64,000 nt of DNA from positions 1,054,001 through 1,118,000 of the forward strand of contig NZ_AP025477.1 of assembly GCF_024347415.1 (NCBI RefSeq), read 5' to 3'. The notes under the pieces were generated by a model that was not told where the DNA came from, ran no database searches, and saw nothing but the letters and a program-made list of their open reading frames with translations. The position numbers and the translations under genes are program-made. Positions 8,964 to 16,938 of this stretch are shown here, piece by piece (positions within the stretch are counted from its first letter, which is position 1; the number at the start of each line of letters is the position of its first letter). The stretch is from Vibrio crassostreae. GTDB taxonomy: Bacteria; Pseudomonadota; Gammaproteobacteria; Enterobacterales; Vibrionaceae.

Positions 8964-10061
8964 CTAGCGAGACTCTAATGGGTAAGAGCGGTAACTCCAC
9001 ATACCATACGTTCTAAGAGCGTCGCGGTAGATACCTAACAGCTCACCACTGCTCGCCTTCTTAAGATCTGCGAGCGGCTTGTCTGGGTAAGAAACCGTAT
9101 CAAAGGTGATGCCTTGAGGCCCCGTTTGCCAGCTCGCGATTTCAAACAGAGTTTGACCACGACGAACATGGCTTGCCGAGCTGATAATGGTCGCATGCTT
9201 AATATCATGACGAGCAAGCGCATAGCTACTGAATAAGGCATTGCCTACCGTGCTGGTCGCGTAGTTCTCTTCAATGACGCGATCTTTACTTACCCCTTTT
9301 GAGATAAGCCAATCCGCCATTAACTTGCCTTCAGTCTTATGGTTCTTCGGCACGCCACCCGTTAACACGATCATCGCATCTGGGTTCGCTTTAGACATCG
9401 CCAACGTTGTCTCAAGACGTTCGATCAAGATTTGATGCATAGAACCATCAGGGTTAAGTGCGTAGCCCAAAGTGACTATGGCACCGTGGTCGCTCAACAG
9501 CCCCTTATCCGCAGACTCTTTCAACGGTGTTTCTAACACGCGGTCGACCGTAGCAAAAATGCGTTTAATATCTTCTGCCTTACCTTTATTCAGGCTCTCT
9601 AGCTTCTCCATGTGCTTGTTGGATTCACTTTCATTGCCTTCAAAACGCTGCCAAACCGCAAGGTAAGCATGAAGATCGACATCGTCTGGTGCAACCGTCA
9701 ACGCTTGTTCAAATAACTCAATCGCGCGCTCTGCGTTCTTGTTGTAGATCTGAGCATTCGCCGCCGAGATCAACAAATCAGTACGGTAAGGTTCTAGCTG
9801 GTACGCTTCTAACAATCGGTTAGTCACAATTTCCATGTTGCTTGGCATTTTGGCCGTGAAGCCCGCGTGTGAAATTCTTGCCGGAGACTTAAACGCCTGC
9901 AACGCATCAAGAAGTAATTGGTCGACAACTTGTCGCTTAGTCACCAACTGCGCGTAATCCGCAGAAGCCTGTACTGCGCCATCGTTAGCAGCAAAAGAAA
10001 ATGGAGTTGCGCCAAAAGCGAGCATGCCACCAAGAGCGAGGGCGATAATGTTCTTTTTCAT
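8964..10061 (-). CDS. TPR + DUF218 (YdcF/ElyC-like) exported protein
   Basis: A 365-residue protein. It has a signal peptide (MKKNIIALALGGMLAFGATPFSFA), then a TPR-like helical section (about 80-170, including NAERAIELFEQALTVAPDDVDLHAYLAV), then a DUF218 domain from about residue 190. That domain shows AIVTLGYALNPDGS, MIVLTGGVPKNHKTEG, ENYATSTVGNALFSS and IISSASHVRRGQTLF. These correspond to the conserved Gly/Asn/Ser-His motifs of the YdcF/SanA/ElyC family, which is linked to envelope and undecaprenyl-phosphate metabolism. The exact reaction is unknown. The TPR plus DUF218 arrangement is known in Vibrionaceae and other gammaproteobacteria. It appears monocistronic. Confidence 0.82.
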   Translation of the reverse strand: MKKNIIALALGGMLAFGATPFSFAANDGAVQASADYAQLVTKRQVVDQLLLDALQAFKSPARISHAGFTAKMPSNMEIVTNRLLEAYQLEPYRTDLLISAANAQIYNKNAERAIELFEQALTVAPDDVDLHAYLAVWQRFEGNESESNKHMEKLESLNKGKAEDIKRIFATVDRVLETPLKESADKGLLSDHGAIVTLGYALNPDGSMHQILIERLETTLAMSKANPDAMIVLTGGVPKNHKTEGKLMADWLISKGVSKDRVIEENYATSTVGNALFSSYALARHDIKHATIISSASHVRRGQTLFEIASWQTGPQGITFDTVSYPDKPLADLKKASSGELLGIYRDALRTYGMWSYRSYPLESR

Positions 10062-10303
10062 GGAAAGATCCTGTGTCGTTAAGTGTTCACATCAGATTTG
10101 CTCACCAATGTAAGTCCCTAAGATTAAAAAACCGTGAAGCACACCTGAATCTCTAACGTTTATATTCATTTGTTGCATAAGGTGTGGCAGCAGATCACGA
10201 TTTTGAACTTACCAGTAAGCCTGTGTATCCAGATAATTCTGAGTAGAAGCAGTACTCAACAGTTATGTTGGAATATCTGACTGCGGATTTCATACGCCCT
10301 ATC

Positions 10304-10330
10304 CCGCCAAAAACCGCCAAAAACCGCCAA
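10304..10330. repeat. 10-bp tandem repeat, 2.7 copies
   Basis: CCGCCAAAAA is repeated exactly at 10304 and 10314 with a third partial copy at 10324. It is a short slippage-type repeat in noncoding DNA. Confidence 0.8.
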
Positions 10331-10513
10331 TCACAAAGCCGAACTCCGCATAAAACAACGAATCAAAAAAGCCACTTTAAGCTAATTTTGTCAACAACTT
10401 AAAATCCAACACACTGAATCGCGCGATGTTACCCCTCGTTCAAATAACGAAGTTTTGAGCAAATAGATTTAAAACACGCATCAACCGATTTTCAAATAAT
10501 TTAAAATCAATTA

Positions 10514-10529
10514 TTGAACGATCGTTCAA
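10514..10529. promoter_or_regulatory. Perfect palindromic operator upstream of the GST gene
   Basis: TTGAACGATCGTTCAA is a perfect 16-bp dyad, 39 bp before the GST start codon. Symmetric GAACG-CGTTC cores are common operators of TetR-family repressors controlling detoxification genes (family knowledge). No TetR gene is adjacent, so a repressor would act in trans. Confidence 0.6.
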
Positions 10530-10568
10530 GAGGTGCTTTAATGAATTATCAATACAAGGAGTTACCCC

Positions 10569-11243
10569 ATGCTTAAGTTCTATTTTCACCAAACACCCAA
10601 CCCAATGAAGATCGCTCTGTTTCTAGAAGAGACAGGTCTAGATTTTGAACTCGTTCCTGTTGACACCTTAAAGGGCGAGCAACACACGCCGGAATATCGC
10701 TTAATAAACCCGAACGGGAAAACACCTGCCATTGAAGACGAAGGACAACGCGTATTCGATTCTAACGCTATCCTTCTGTACCTATCAGAGAAGACGGGCA
10801 AGCTTGGTGGTCAGCCAGAAGACAGAGCCGAACTACTCTCTTGGATGATGTTTATCGCGAGCGGCCTTGGTCCTTATTCGGGCCAATCGGTACACTTCCG
10901 CCATGCAGCGCCAGCAGGCTTAGACTACGCTGTGAACCGTTACCTACGTGAAGCACAACGTCATTACGAAGTGCTAGAAAAGCATATGGAAGGTCGTGAA
11001 TTTATCGTCGGAAATGAGTACACGATTGTTGATGTCGCTGCATGGGGTTGGATTGATAAAGCACCTGTCGTGCTTGGTGAAGAAGGCCTAGAACCTTACC
11101 CGAACTTGAAGCGTTGGTTTAACGCAATCAACACTCGCCCAGCCGCACTACGTGCCCGTGAAACCGGTAAAGATGTTGAATTTAAAACCGAACGTGATGA
11201 AGAAGCGAAACGAGCACTGTTTCCTTCGAATTATGCGAAGTAG
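10569..11243 (+). CDS. Glutathione S-transferase family protein
   Basis: A 224-residue soluble GST. The N-terminal thioredoxin-like domain shows FYFHQTPNPMKIALFLEE, the cis-Pro segment NPNGKTPAIED and the gamma-glutamyl-binding FDSNAILLYLSEK. The C-terminal all-helical domain contains EFIVGNEYTIVDVAAWGW, the usual N-capping box. It resembles YfcG/YghU-type disulfide-bond reductase GSTs more than classical conjugating enzymes, but the substrate is unknown. A good AAGGAG site lies 9 bases before the ATG. It is probably a single-gene unit with its own palindromic operator (10514-10529) and terminator (11296-11321). Confidence 0.9.
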   Translation: MLKFYFHQTPNPMKIALFLEETGLDFELVPVDTLKGEQHTPEYRLINPNGKTPAIEDEGQRVFDSNAILLYLSEKTGKLGGQPEDRAELLSWMMFIASGLGPYSGQSVHFRHAAPAGLDYAVNRYLREAQRHYEVLEKHMEGREFIVGNEYTIVDVAAWGWIDKAPVVLGEEGLEPYPNLKRWFNAINTRPAALRARETGKDVEFKTERDEEAKRALFPSNYAK

Positions 11244-11285
11244 AAGATAGCTGCAAGTTAACACTTTTCGAAATGACGGTTAAAA

Positions 11286-11342
11286 TCCCAAACATAAAGA
11301 GCCGCTAAAAAGCGACTCTTTATTTTCAAATCATGTTGAAAC
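11286..11342 (+). repeat. 57-bp direct repeat, left copy (contains GST terminator)
   Basis: This sequence recurs at 13216-13273 in the same orientation with six mismatches and one gap. Both copies contain the AGAGCCGCT-AAAA-AGCG hairpin, then ATTTTCAAA and ATGTT(G/A)AAAC. The two copies bracket the AT-rich island. Confidence 0.85.
11296..11325 (+). terminator. Terminator of the GST gene
   Basis: AAAGAGCCGCT and AGCGACTCTTT pair around AAAA, followed by TATTTTC, 52 bp after the GST stop codon. Confidence 0.85.
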
Positions 11343-11595
11343 GTCATGACTTTATAATCCACTTATCCAAAACACATTTCTGGACAGAAATGAGCTACAG
11401 GTTTTGCTAAATTAGTAAAATATGAATTATCTCAGGTATGGCTGACCTATCTTTCTGTGATTAAATTTTCATCTTACTAAAACTCAACAACGTCATCTGA
11501 ACACCGCTACCTTTCTTATGATTTTGGGCCTTTGTTGTCAAATCTGCCTCGTAAGTAACCTCTTAATTTACCACGGTGAAATACCCATGATTCTG

Positions 11596-11637
11596 TAACT
11601 AACTTTCAAGCCCTTAGGGGCTGGTTTTGCCTACAGT
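11596..11637 (+). repeat. Two-stem imperfect hairpin
   Basis: The outer stem CTGTA/TACAG and inner stem AGCCC/GGGCT (loop TTAG) are separated by unpaired bases. This could be a decayed attC-like site or a terminator (GGTTTT follows the inner stem). Its role is uncertain. Confidence 0.4.
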
Positions 11638-11795
11638 ATGTTATACAACTAGTTGCTTTAGCGAGTTTTGTGGCTGAAGTCCCTGTTTTACGGCTTAAAA
11701 TCAGCTATTTAACGTAATAGGCATAATGACTACCGAGAAAATATGGGTGAATTTACAATTACAGTCGATAGGTGTCTGGTAGCATGGGGAGATAT

Positions 11796-11810
11796 ACGAT
11801 CTGAGATCGT
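11796..11810. promoter_or_regulatory. Perfect dyad upstream of the cassette gene
   Basis: ACGATCT-G-AGATCGT is a perfect 7-bp inverted repeat centred 41 bp before the TTG start at 11844. It lies just outside the proposed cassette boundary, so it would belong to the target DNA and could be an operator or part of the promoter serving the cassette. Confidence 0.5.
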
Positions 11811-11821
11811 TGAATACAATG

Positions 11822-12963
11822 TTATGCATTTTAAGGAAATATATTGGCAAAGTTTAATAAAGATAAGATACCTTTGTCTGGACACTATGAGATGATGTCT
11901 AAGGATAATCATAAGTTATTCAAGCGCACTGAACAGTGTTTACTCGGTAAAGGAATTTGTAGTGAAAAGGCAATCAGGTCTCATTCTATTCAGGAAGCCT
12001 CTTTACGACAAATAGCTGATAAGACTTCACATATTTATTCTTTCGAGTCACTTAGCTATAAAGAGTTGATTGATTTACACAATAACGGGGTATATTTGCC
12101 TAAAAAAATTGGTGTCTCTAACGCTACGATATTTAATGGATTTTGCTCGAAGCACGATACTGAATTATTCTTGTGTATAGAAAAGATTGAAATAACGCCA
12201 AATAAGGAACAACTAAATGCATTGTGTTTTAGAGCAATGTCTAAATCGTATTTGGGTAATAAAAGTTTAAAAGAAGCAATAATTAATATCTTAAAAAATG
12301 ACTATCCAGAATATCATAAACCAGATAAACAGCTTGCATATATACGTCATCAAGCAAAAAGTCAGAATAAAAGCCTTGAACAGCAATCGCTTGAATATAT
12401 TACTGCAAAAAATAAGATGTTTATACCTGAACTGATTAAAGAAAATTTTCTTTTTTTTAGGTTGCAGAGTATTCCGGACATTATGTGTTCAACAATTTTA
12501 GCTCCTATATTTGATTTTGAAGGTTTCTCGCTTTTAAATGAGGGTGTCCCTAACGATATTCAGTACCTATGTATTACTATTTCCTCTGATGTTAAAGGTG
12601 GCTATGTGATCTTGCAATGGTCCAAAAATGATGAGATTACAAGCTCATTTATCTCTTCTTTTTACAATGTTGATTGTGATTTCAATAAGTTAATGGCTTA
12701 TATTATGTTGTTTACGGATTTTGTATTTTCTCCTAATTGGTGGGAGGCATTACCTGATAACCAAAAAGAGATAATTACGCACTTTGCTATGGCTCCGCAT
12801 TTCATATCATTACTTGAAGATATGGGGGTTCCTTTAAAGGTCTATAACAATTTTCTATCAAAAGGTATAAATTTTGTAGATTGGAGAGTGGTTGAGTGTA
12901 AAACAAATGCATAACAATAACGGTTAAGTCGATTCAGGCTGCTTGAATTGAACATAACGCCCG
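11822..12963 (+). mobile_element. Putative single integron gene cassette
   Basis: The 5' boundary G^TTATGC (11821-11827) is the exact complement of GCATAAC (12909-12915), which overlaps the stop codon of the enclosed gene. In an integron cassette the six bases at the 5' end complete the attC of the excised circle, so this complementarity is what the mechanism predicts. Joining 12963 to 11822 gives an R'' GCATAAC / R' GTTATGC pair, 7 of 7. The cassette is about 1.14 kb with one AT-rich gene. No integrase gene and no second clear attC are visible in the window. Confidence 0.6.
11844..12914 (+). CDS. Unknown protein with Cys/His zinc-knuckle-like region (cassette gene)
   Basis: I do not recognise a named family. 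The 356-residue protein starts at TTG 11844, with AAGGA 8 bases upstream. Residues 32-104 hold a Cys/His pattern: C32-x6-C39-x7-H47 (in AIRSHSIQ) and C101-x2-H104 (in GFCSKHD). This suggests a treble-clef or HNH-like zinc site. A basic Lys-rich middle follows, then a hydrophobic/aromatic C-terminal half (FDFEGFSLLNEG, FTDFVFSPNWWEALPDNQ). No signal peptide or clear membrane segment is present. Base composition and codon use are far more AT-rich than neighbouring genes, supporting transfer. The attC-like site follows immediately. A nucleic-acid-related or defence role is possible but is inference only. Confidence 0.75.
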   Translation: MAKFNKDKIPLSGHYEMMSKDNHKLFKRTEQCLLGKGICSEKAIRSHSIQEASLRQIADKTSHIYSFESLSYKELIDLHNNGVYLPKKIGVSNATIFNGFCSKHDTELFLCIEKIEITPNKEQLNALCFRAMSKSYLGNKSLKEAIINILKNDYPEYHKPDKQLAYIRHQAKSQNKSLEQQSLEYITAKNKMFIPELIKENFLFFRLQSIPDIMCSTILAPIFDFEGFSLLNEGVPNDIQYLCITISSDVKGGYVILQWSKNDEITSSFISSFYNVDCDFNKLMAYIMLFTDFVFSPNWWEALPDNQKEIITHFAMAPHFISLLEDMGVPLKVYNNFLSKGINFVDWRVVECKTNA

Positions 12964-12971
12964 TTCTATGC
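12909..12971 (+). other. attC-like recombination site
   Basis: It folds like an integron attC. R'' is GCATAAC (12909-12915). L'' CGGTTA (12921-12926) pairs with TAACG (12955-12959), leaving one extrahelical G. After a short unpaired spacer, TCGATTCA (12929-12936) pairs with TGAATTGA (12945-12952) at 7 of 8 positions around the loop GGCTGCT. The site ends at G^TTCTATGC (12963-12971). The final bases differ from R'' because after the crossover point they belong to the neighbouring DNA. At about 61 bp in circular form it is within the normal attC size range. Confidence 0.65.
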
Positions 12972-12981
12972 ACCAAAACAA

Positions 12982-13005
12982 AAGGTCAGCTATTAGCTGA
13001 CTTTT
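12982..13005 (+). terminator. Intrinsic terminator downstream of the cassette
   Basis: AAGGTCAGCT-ATT-AGCTGACTTTTT is a strong stem followed by a T-run, 68 bp after the cassette gene stop. The hairpin lies outside the proposed cassette. Confidence 0.85.
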
Positions 13006-13215
13006 TGTTGAATCTCGCAAATAGTAGAGATTAGAAAATATATCACCAATCAGCATTAATAGATTGTGAATGAGTATTTACGTTAACAAGAAAAGGGGCA
13101 ATAATGTGTTGAATGAACGTCTAACATTGAAACAACTCATACGCCTTATTTTACCCACCTTTAGTAAGGAATGTGATCGGTGATGTAGGCTGCCCATAAA
13201 AAATTTCTGTATAAG

Positions 13216-13273
13216 TCCCAAACAAAAAAGAGCCGCTAAAAAGCGGCTCTTGATTTTCAAACTATGTTAAAAC
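13216..13273 (+). repeat. 57-bp direct repeat, right copy
   Basis: Direct copy of 11286-11342 with six mismatches and one gap. It includes a perfect hairpin AGAGCCGCT-AAA-AAGCGGCTCT (13230-13250) followed by TGATTTTC. No coding gene directly precedes it, unlike the left copy, which ends the GST transcript. Confidence 0.85.
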
Positions 13274-13472
13274 AACCATAACGTGATAATTGTGATTCCT
13301 TTCATTTCAAAAAGTTACCAAAAAAACAACCATATGTTGATGTTTTTGTGAAAGCGCAGCTTTGCTCAACCAACACCTGAAAGAAAACTACTTTCAAATA
13401 TGGGTAATTTTATTTAGCCGATTTGCTTAGGTAGGCTCTTGCATTACTTTAATTGGAACTCGAAATCAAAAA

Positions 13473-13495
13473 AGAAGCAGCCTAGTGCTGCTTCT
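13473..13495 (-). terminator. Terminator of the flavoprotein gene
   Basis: AGAAGCAGC and GCTGCTTCT form a perfect 9-bp stem. On the minus strand it is followed by seven T. It lies 16 bp past the stop at 13512. Confidence 0.9.
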
Positions 13496-13511
13496 GTCTA
13501 TTGTTTAATGA

Positions 13512-15533
13512 TTAAAGTGTTCTGGCAACCTCAAAACCATCCCAGATGGCGGTCATGATGGTACGAGCTTTCTGGCTATCACCAATGTTAAACACAGTAT
13601 CCACGTCCAACTCATTAGCCAGCGCCTCATGAAGGTGATCTTCAGCCTTATAGCCTAAAGCTAAAACTACATGGTCAGAAAGAATTTCCATCTCTTTGTA
13701 GTCACTCTTAACCAACACACCTGTATCAGTGATGGTTTGTAGTAAAGTTGAAGTCAACACTGTCACTTGCTCTTTAACCAGCAGCTCTTTTAGCATTTGA
13801 TAGTTAGCAAAACAAGTACCGTGCGGACCACCGATGATGTCATCGCTTCCCTCAATTAAAGTCACAGCTTTACCCTGTTGCGCCATCCACAATGCAGCCT
13901 CAGCACCAACTAAACCACCACCAATCACGGTGACTTTGTCTCCTGTGATCTTGTCTGGATTCATCAGCATGTCTTCTGCAACAATCACATGAGGCTTATC
14001 TTGGCCTGATAACCATTTTGGCTTCACTGGGAGCGAACCTGTCGCAAAGATAACGCTGTTTGGATTAAACGATTCAATGGTCTCTTTATCTGCCGTAACG
14101 TCAAAACGCACATCCACGTTCTTACGCTCCATCTCACCTGCAAACCATTCAATCAATAACTTGTCATCATGCTTGAACGGAGGTTGGCTACCCGGGATAA
14201 CGTTTCCGCCAAGTTTTTTTGATTTTTCAAGCAGTGTCACCTTATGACCACGTTCTGAGGCAATACGCGCTGCTTCCATACCTGCAACACCGCCACCGAC
14301 AACCACGACGTTCTGGCTACGATGGGTTGGCGCTAAGCGAAACTCTTCTTCACGGCCACAGCTTGGGTTCACCGCGCAAGACAAGTTCCCCACTTCTGCC
14401 ATACGACCTAAACAGCCTAAGTGACACGAAAGACAAGGACGCACCTCTTCAAAACGACCACGGCGAATCTTGTTAACCGTATCTGGGTCAGCCAGCAGTG
14501 GGCGCCCCATTGATATACCATCAGAGATGCCATTCTCGACTGCATGCGCTGCTAGATCGGGGTTTTCCATGCGACCAGACATCAGTACTGGCACATCGAC
14601 CACCTCTGACACTGCCTTACAGTAAGGCTTGTACATTCCAGGTTCGAAGTAGTTAGGCGGATGGTTCCAGTACCATGAATCGTAGGTACCAGCATCCACA
14701 TTCAATGCATCGAAACCGGCATCTTGAAGGTATTTGGCCGCTTTAAGGCCCTCTTCCATATCACGACCAACTTCCTCAGCTACTTCGCCAGGAAGAATAC
14801 CTTGGCCAAAGCCTTTCATGTTCCCTTTCACTGAGTAGCGAAGCGAAACAGGAAAATGCTCGCCACACACGGCTTTAATGCCCTTTACGATTTCAACCGC
14901 AAAGCGGTAGCGGTTTTCAAAACTACCGCCGTATTGGTCAGTACGCTGGTTAAAAAATTCCATGGTGAACTGGTCAAGCAAATAGCCTTCATGCACTGCA
15001 TGGATTTCAACACCATCGAAGCCCGCTTTTTGCGCAATCGCCGCAGACTCAACAAACTTACCGATAAAGTACTTCACCTCATCCGTCGTTAGTTCTCGAT
15101 GCTGAATAGAAGGATCAAAACGGTTTGGCGCGTCAGAAGGCGCTATCGATTTATCTTCTGGGGTAAAGCCTGGAATACAAGAACGCCCCCAACCTGCAGT
15201 CAACTGAGCAAAAATTTTCGCACCGTAAGTGTGAACGCGCTCAGTCATCTCTTTGGCACTACGAATATAGGCCGTTGGGTGGTTGGTTGGACACGGAAGA
15301 GAAGGCATTGGAAATTGTTCCAACTCGTTTTCGACCATTTGTACACCAGTAATAATCAAGCCTACGCCGCCACGAGCGCGCGCGACATAATACTCAACGC
15401 CACGTTGGTTGTAGGCCCCGTCGCCGTCGACACAGCCCAATGTACCCATTGGCGCCATCGAATACCGGTTTTTCAGTTTCAAGGAGCCAATTTTCATTGG
15501 CTCAAAAAGGATTTTGTGCTGTTGTTTTAACAT
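13512..15533 (-). CDS. NADH:flavin oxidoreductase / 2,4-dienoyl-CoA reductase-like Fe-S flavoprotein
   Basis: A 673-residue two-module enzyme. Residues 1-360 form an FMN-binding old-yellow-enzyme barrel (NRYSMAPMGT, HEGYLLDQF, the RTDQYGGSFENRYRF signature). Cys367, Cys370, Cys374 and Cys386 form the 4Fe-4S site (CLSCHLGC...SC). A pyridine-nucleotide/FAD module follows (VVVVGGGVAGMEAARIASERG near 410; VTVIGGGLVGAEAALWMAQQG near 540). This is the architecture of FadH, BaiCD/BaiH and trimethylamine dehydrogenase relatives. The divergent AraC/CoA-transferase/FadBA-like locus supports reduction of an unsaturated acyl-CoA. Substrate unproven. The ATG at 15533 has GGAG upstream; an in-frame GTG four codons earlier coincides with that site and is unlikely. 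Confidence 0.88.
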   Translation of the reverse strand: MLKQQHKILFEPMKIGSLKLKNRYSMAPMGTLGCVDGDGAYNQRGVEYYVARARGGVGLIITGVQMVENELEQFPMPSLPCPTNHPTAYIRSAKEMTERVHTYGAKIFAQLTAGWGRSCIPGFTPEDKSIAPSDAPNRFDPSIQHRELTTDEVKYFIGKFVESAAIAQKAGFDGVEIHAVHEGYLLDQFTMEFFNQRTDQYGGSFENRYRFAVEIVKGIKAVCGEHFPVSLRYSVKGNMKGFGQGILPGEVAEEVGRDMEEGLKAAKYLQDAGFDALNVDAGTYDSWYWNHPPNYFEPGMYKPYCKAVSEVVDVPVLMSGRMENPDLAAHAVENGISDGISMGRPLLADPDTVNKIRRGRFEEVRPCLSCHLGCLGRMAEVGNLSCAVNPSCGREEEFRLAPTHRSQNVVVVGGGVAGMEAARIASERGHKVTLLEKSKKLGGNVIPGSQPPFKHDDKLLIEWFAGEMERKNVDVRFDVTADKETIESFNPNSVIFATGSLPVKPKWLSGQDKPHVIVAEDMLMNPDKITGDKVTVIGGGLVGAEAALWMAQQGKAVTLIEGSDDIIGGPHGTCFANYQMLKELLVKEQVTVLTSTLLQTITDTGVLVKSDYKEMEILSDHVVLALGYKAEDHLHEALANELDVDTVFNIGDSQKARTIMTAIWDGFEVARTL

Positions 15534-15682
15534 TGAACACTCCACATTATTGGTATGCCACCAAAATAGTTAGTGACAGAATCTGCGAGTATTAAAACAA
15601 CCCTCAACGCTCATTACTTGGCAAAACAGGACATCTAATTAACCGTTCAAGACATCCCAATTTTTTTTGATATGAATCATAA

Positions 15683-16705
15683 TCAGGCGCCCTTCATCTT
15701 AGTGTCTTGCCTTATTGACATTGGCGGTACGCCCGTCCATCTCTTAAACGCACGCGAAAAAGTGCTCAAGTCTGAAAAACCAAGTTGGTAGGCGATTTCG
15801 GTCATATTGACTTTTCCGGCATCAAGGAGGTGTAGCGCTTTTTCAAGCTTATACTTTTCGATAACCCCTCGATAACTGGTATTTTGCTGTGAAAGATGTC
15901 GATTTAAGGTGCGTAAGTTCATATTCAGCGCATCGGCAATCACACGGCCATTTACATCAACTAAGTTACTCTGTTTATTGAGGAAGTGATAAATCTGAAG
16001 AATCAAATCATCTTTTTTCAGCCGTTCCGCCTCTTCTCGTAATAGGTTCACACAAGAAAAATGAAGATTTTTGTCACTATGGGTGAGGGGAATATGAAGA
16101 AAACGCTTAGGTATAACCAACTTACGGATCGGTGCCCCTTCCACTATTGTGCAGCGCATTACCTGCTCTAGTAGCGCGTTTTCTTCCTCGCGATAACGAT
16201 GCTCTATCAAACAAACATCCAGCATCACTTTGCTATTGCTTAACACCTTGTGAATGATTTTAATCACCACGGCGATAAACAAGGTGATCCCAAGGTAACT
16301 GACTTTTGAATCGTTACCCAGCGACTCCGTATCCATCACCCAAAGCTCGGCATTTCCTTGGCGATCACGTTTGTAAACCAATCGCACTGGCGCACTCAAT
16401 ACGATCACGTACTCCTGCAGCACTCTCAGCAAGCTGTCAAGATCTCGCGCCGTCCATAGCGCAGTCGAAAAACTGCCAAACGTCAATGACTCTACAGTCT
16501 CGGCAATGTTAGCCAACATGATTGGTGTCTCATTTTGCTGATACGCGTGATAAAGCGCAGAGCGTAAATCCTGCACATTGACCCTAGCTTCGTCATTGCA
16601 ACGAATAGCTTGAATCAACGACTCCTCTCCTATCGGCTTCAACAACTTTACCCATCCAGCATGGACAGAAAGCGCGTTGTCAAAAACGGATTTTTTATGA
16701 TTCAT
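15683..16705 (-). CDS. AraC-family regulator (arabinose-binding-type N-terminal domain)
   Basis: A 340-residue regulator with the long N-terminal domain of OruR/ArgR-type AraC proteins and a C-terminal double HTH (VIADALNMNLRTLNRHLSQQNTSYRG and MTEIAYQLGFSDLSTFSRAFKRWTGVPP). It lies 149 bp upstream of the flavoprotein gene on the same strand and is divergent from the CoA-transferase/FadB/FadA genes. It probably controls both units, perhaps responding to a fatty-acid-like ligand (inference). The ATG at 16705 is preferred over an in-frame TTG ten codons upstream. The divergent region 16706-16938 is expected to carry its operators; I could not pick one. Confidence 0.87.
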   Translation of the reverse strand: MNHKKSVFDNALSVHAGWVKLLKPIGEESLIQAIRCNDEARVNVQDLRSALYHAYQQNETPIMLANIAETVESLTFGSFSTALWTARDLDSLLRVLQEYVIVLSAPVRLVYKRDRQGNAELWVMDTESLGNDSKVSYLGITLFIAVVIKIIHKVLSNSKVMLDVCLIEHRYREEENALLEQVMRCTIVEGAPIRKLVIPKRFLHIPLTHSDKNLHFSCVNLLREEAERLKKDDLILQIYHFLNKQSNLVDVNGRVIADALNMNLRTLNRHLSQQNTSYRGVIEKYKLEKALHLLDAGKVNMTEIAYQLGFSDLSTFSRAFKRWTGVPPMSIRQDTKMKGA

Positions 16706-16938
16706 ATCACTTAACACCCTAAATTTGTGACCCAATACACAAAGGTTAACACTGTCTTAACTTGCATACTAGCTGTCTTAAAAAGCCAAATATTGACCTC
16801 CATCAACAGAGTAAGCTGTATGCAGTGAAACGGACTTTCTTCCCTACATAAATCACATTGGACATGATGCATCAGACATTTTCACGGTTGAGAAGTCGAT
16901 GTCGAATAGTTCAATATACGAAAACAGAGAGCGTCACT

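Larger units (their letters stand above)
10062..10568. other. Intergenic region between divergent genes
   Basis: This contains the promoters of the DUF218 gene (minus) and of the GST gene (plus). It also holds a short tandem repeat (10304-10330) and the palindrome at 10514-10529, annotated separately. The stretch 10340-10510 is AT-rich with no convincing ORF. Confidence 0.5.
11343..11821. other. Noncoding left part of the AT-rich island
   Basis: There is no credible ORF. It holds a two-step hairpin at 11596-11637 (CTGTA/TACAG outside, AGCCC/GGGCT inside, then GTTATAC) that loosely resembles a decayed attC. It also holds the palindrome CAACTAGTTG (11648-11657) and the dyad 11796-11810. Composition is clearly more AT-rich than the flanking GST and flavoprotein genes. 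Confidence 0.45.
12915..13511. other. Noncoding right part of island and spacer
   Basis: This contains the attC-like site, a terminator hairpin (12982-13005), AT-rich sequence with only a 37-codon frame lacking an RBS (13070-13183), the second copy of the 57-bp repeat (13216-13273), and a terminator for the following minus-strand gene (13473-13495). I see no gene that can be supported. Confidence 0.5.

Noticed and set aside
11596..11647. Second attC site upstream of the cassette
   Set aside because: The hairpin and a GTTATAC end are suggestive, but the R boxes do not pair and no L box is visible, so I treat it only as an imperfect hairpin.
13070..13183. 37-codon frame in the right part of the island
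   Set aside because: No ribosome binding site and no similarity that I recognise; length is expected by chance in AT-rich DNA.
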